A DNA stretch of 7,156 nucleotides from Bacteroidales bacterium (GTDB lineage: Bacteria; Bacteroidota; Bacteroidia; Bacteroidales; UBA7960), in assembly GCA_003560215.1 (NCBI GenBank), contig PWIY01000281.1, positions 1 through 7,156 on the forward strand, given 5' to 3'. The translations under genes were made by a program, and so were the position numbers. Positions 6,902 to 7,156 of the stretch are shown here, piece after piece. Numbering within the stretch: the first letter of the stretch is position 1; the number at the start of each line of letters is the position of its first letter. Under the pieces are notes generated by a model, which worked only from the letters and a program-made list of their open reading frames with translations, was not told the origin of the DNA and made no database searches.

Positions 6902-7156
6902 TCAGTTCTCGCCGGTACTGAACGAATTGGCCCTGACGGCTTCCTTATCCCAATAGCCCATTCTTTTGCTCCATGCAAGCAGGAAGGCAATTACCACCAG
7001 GCCCGCAGCGACGAGAATAAAACTCTGATACAGGGAGGTCATCAAAACCAATGGCTGGAGTAAAACCGGAGACAAAAACATCCCCAGAAAAATACACGTA
7101 TTCAGATAGCCGACCAATGTGCCCCTGATTTCGGCAGGAGCCAGGTTGACCAGCCA
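6902..7156 (-). CDS. Major facilitator superfamily transporter, C-terminal part (N-terminus outside window)
   Basis: The reading frame is open to the right edge, so only the last 84 residues are visible; the TTG at 7115-7117 is an internal Leu codon and not a start. The piece opens with WLVNLAPAEIRGTLVGYLNT. A loop of the form PAEIRGTLVG before a helix, then FLGMFLSPVLLQPL, is typical of the later half of MFS permeases. Two hydrophobic helices are seen, at about residues 14-38 and 42-64 of the fragment, likely the last two transmembrane helices. A polar tail follows (SKRMGYWDKE to the end), expected to be cytoplasmic. The substrate cannot be told. The gene is convergent with rpe, with 48 bases between them, and so belongs to a separate transcription unit. 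A different multi-helix carrier family is possible but less likely. Confidence 0.78.
   Translation of the reverse strand, partial: WLVNLAPAEIRGTLVGYLNTCIFLGMFLSPVLLQPLVLMTSLYQSFILVAAGLVVIAFLLAWSKRMGYWDKEAVRANSFSTGEN

Noticed and set aside
7115..7117. TTG as the start of a 71-residue minus-strand protein
   Set aside because: The frame stays open to the right edge, and the 13 codons before it (ending APAEIRGT) continue the transporter motif, so this is an internal Leu codon.

Overview
This window is a stretch of bacterial chromosome carrying housekeeping genes. The organism is very probably a member of the Bacteroidota (Bacteroidetes). Four things point there. The sigma factor is a short primary-type protein of 288 residues that begins MRQLKI and has no region 1.1. 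The promoters that can be seen fit the Bacteroidota pattern (TTTG, about 20 bases, then TAnnTTTG) rather than TTGACA/TATAAT. No gene has a well-placed Shine-Dalgarno sequence, and the leaders tend to be A-rich. The order rpsO, pnp, sigma factor, rpe is one I recall from this phylum. Genus cannot be settled from the sequence.

Layout: positions 3-2621 (+) hold the 3' four-fifths of carB, the large subunit of carbamoyl-phosphate synthase; its start lies outside the window. A 104-base gap follows with a good promoter, then rpsO (2726-2995, ribosomal protein S15). A strong intrinsic terminator at 3006-3043 separates rpsO from pnp (3093-5234, polynucleotide phosphorylase). After a 76-base gap with a candidate promoter comes a primary-type sigma-70 factor gene (5311-6177). 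It is followed 22 bases later by rpe (6200-6853, ribulose-phosphate 3-epimerase), probably in the same transcript. A 48-base convergent gap separates rpe from the C-terminal part of a membrane transporter of the major facilitator type on the minus strand (6902-7156), which runs off the right edge.

The genes do not form one pathway. rpsO, pnp and the sigma gene serve translation, RNA turnover and transcription; carB supplies carbamoyl phosphate for pyrimidines and arginine; rpe belongs to the pentose phosphate pathway. No mobile element, CRISPR array, tRNA, rRNA or defence system was seen, and no gap exceeds about 105 bases. I found no previously undescribed system. The points most worth a second look are the unusual DNA-recognition helix of the sigma factor, the eukaryote-like character of CarB, and the small regulatory structures around rpsO.
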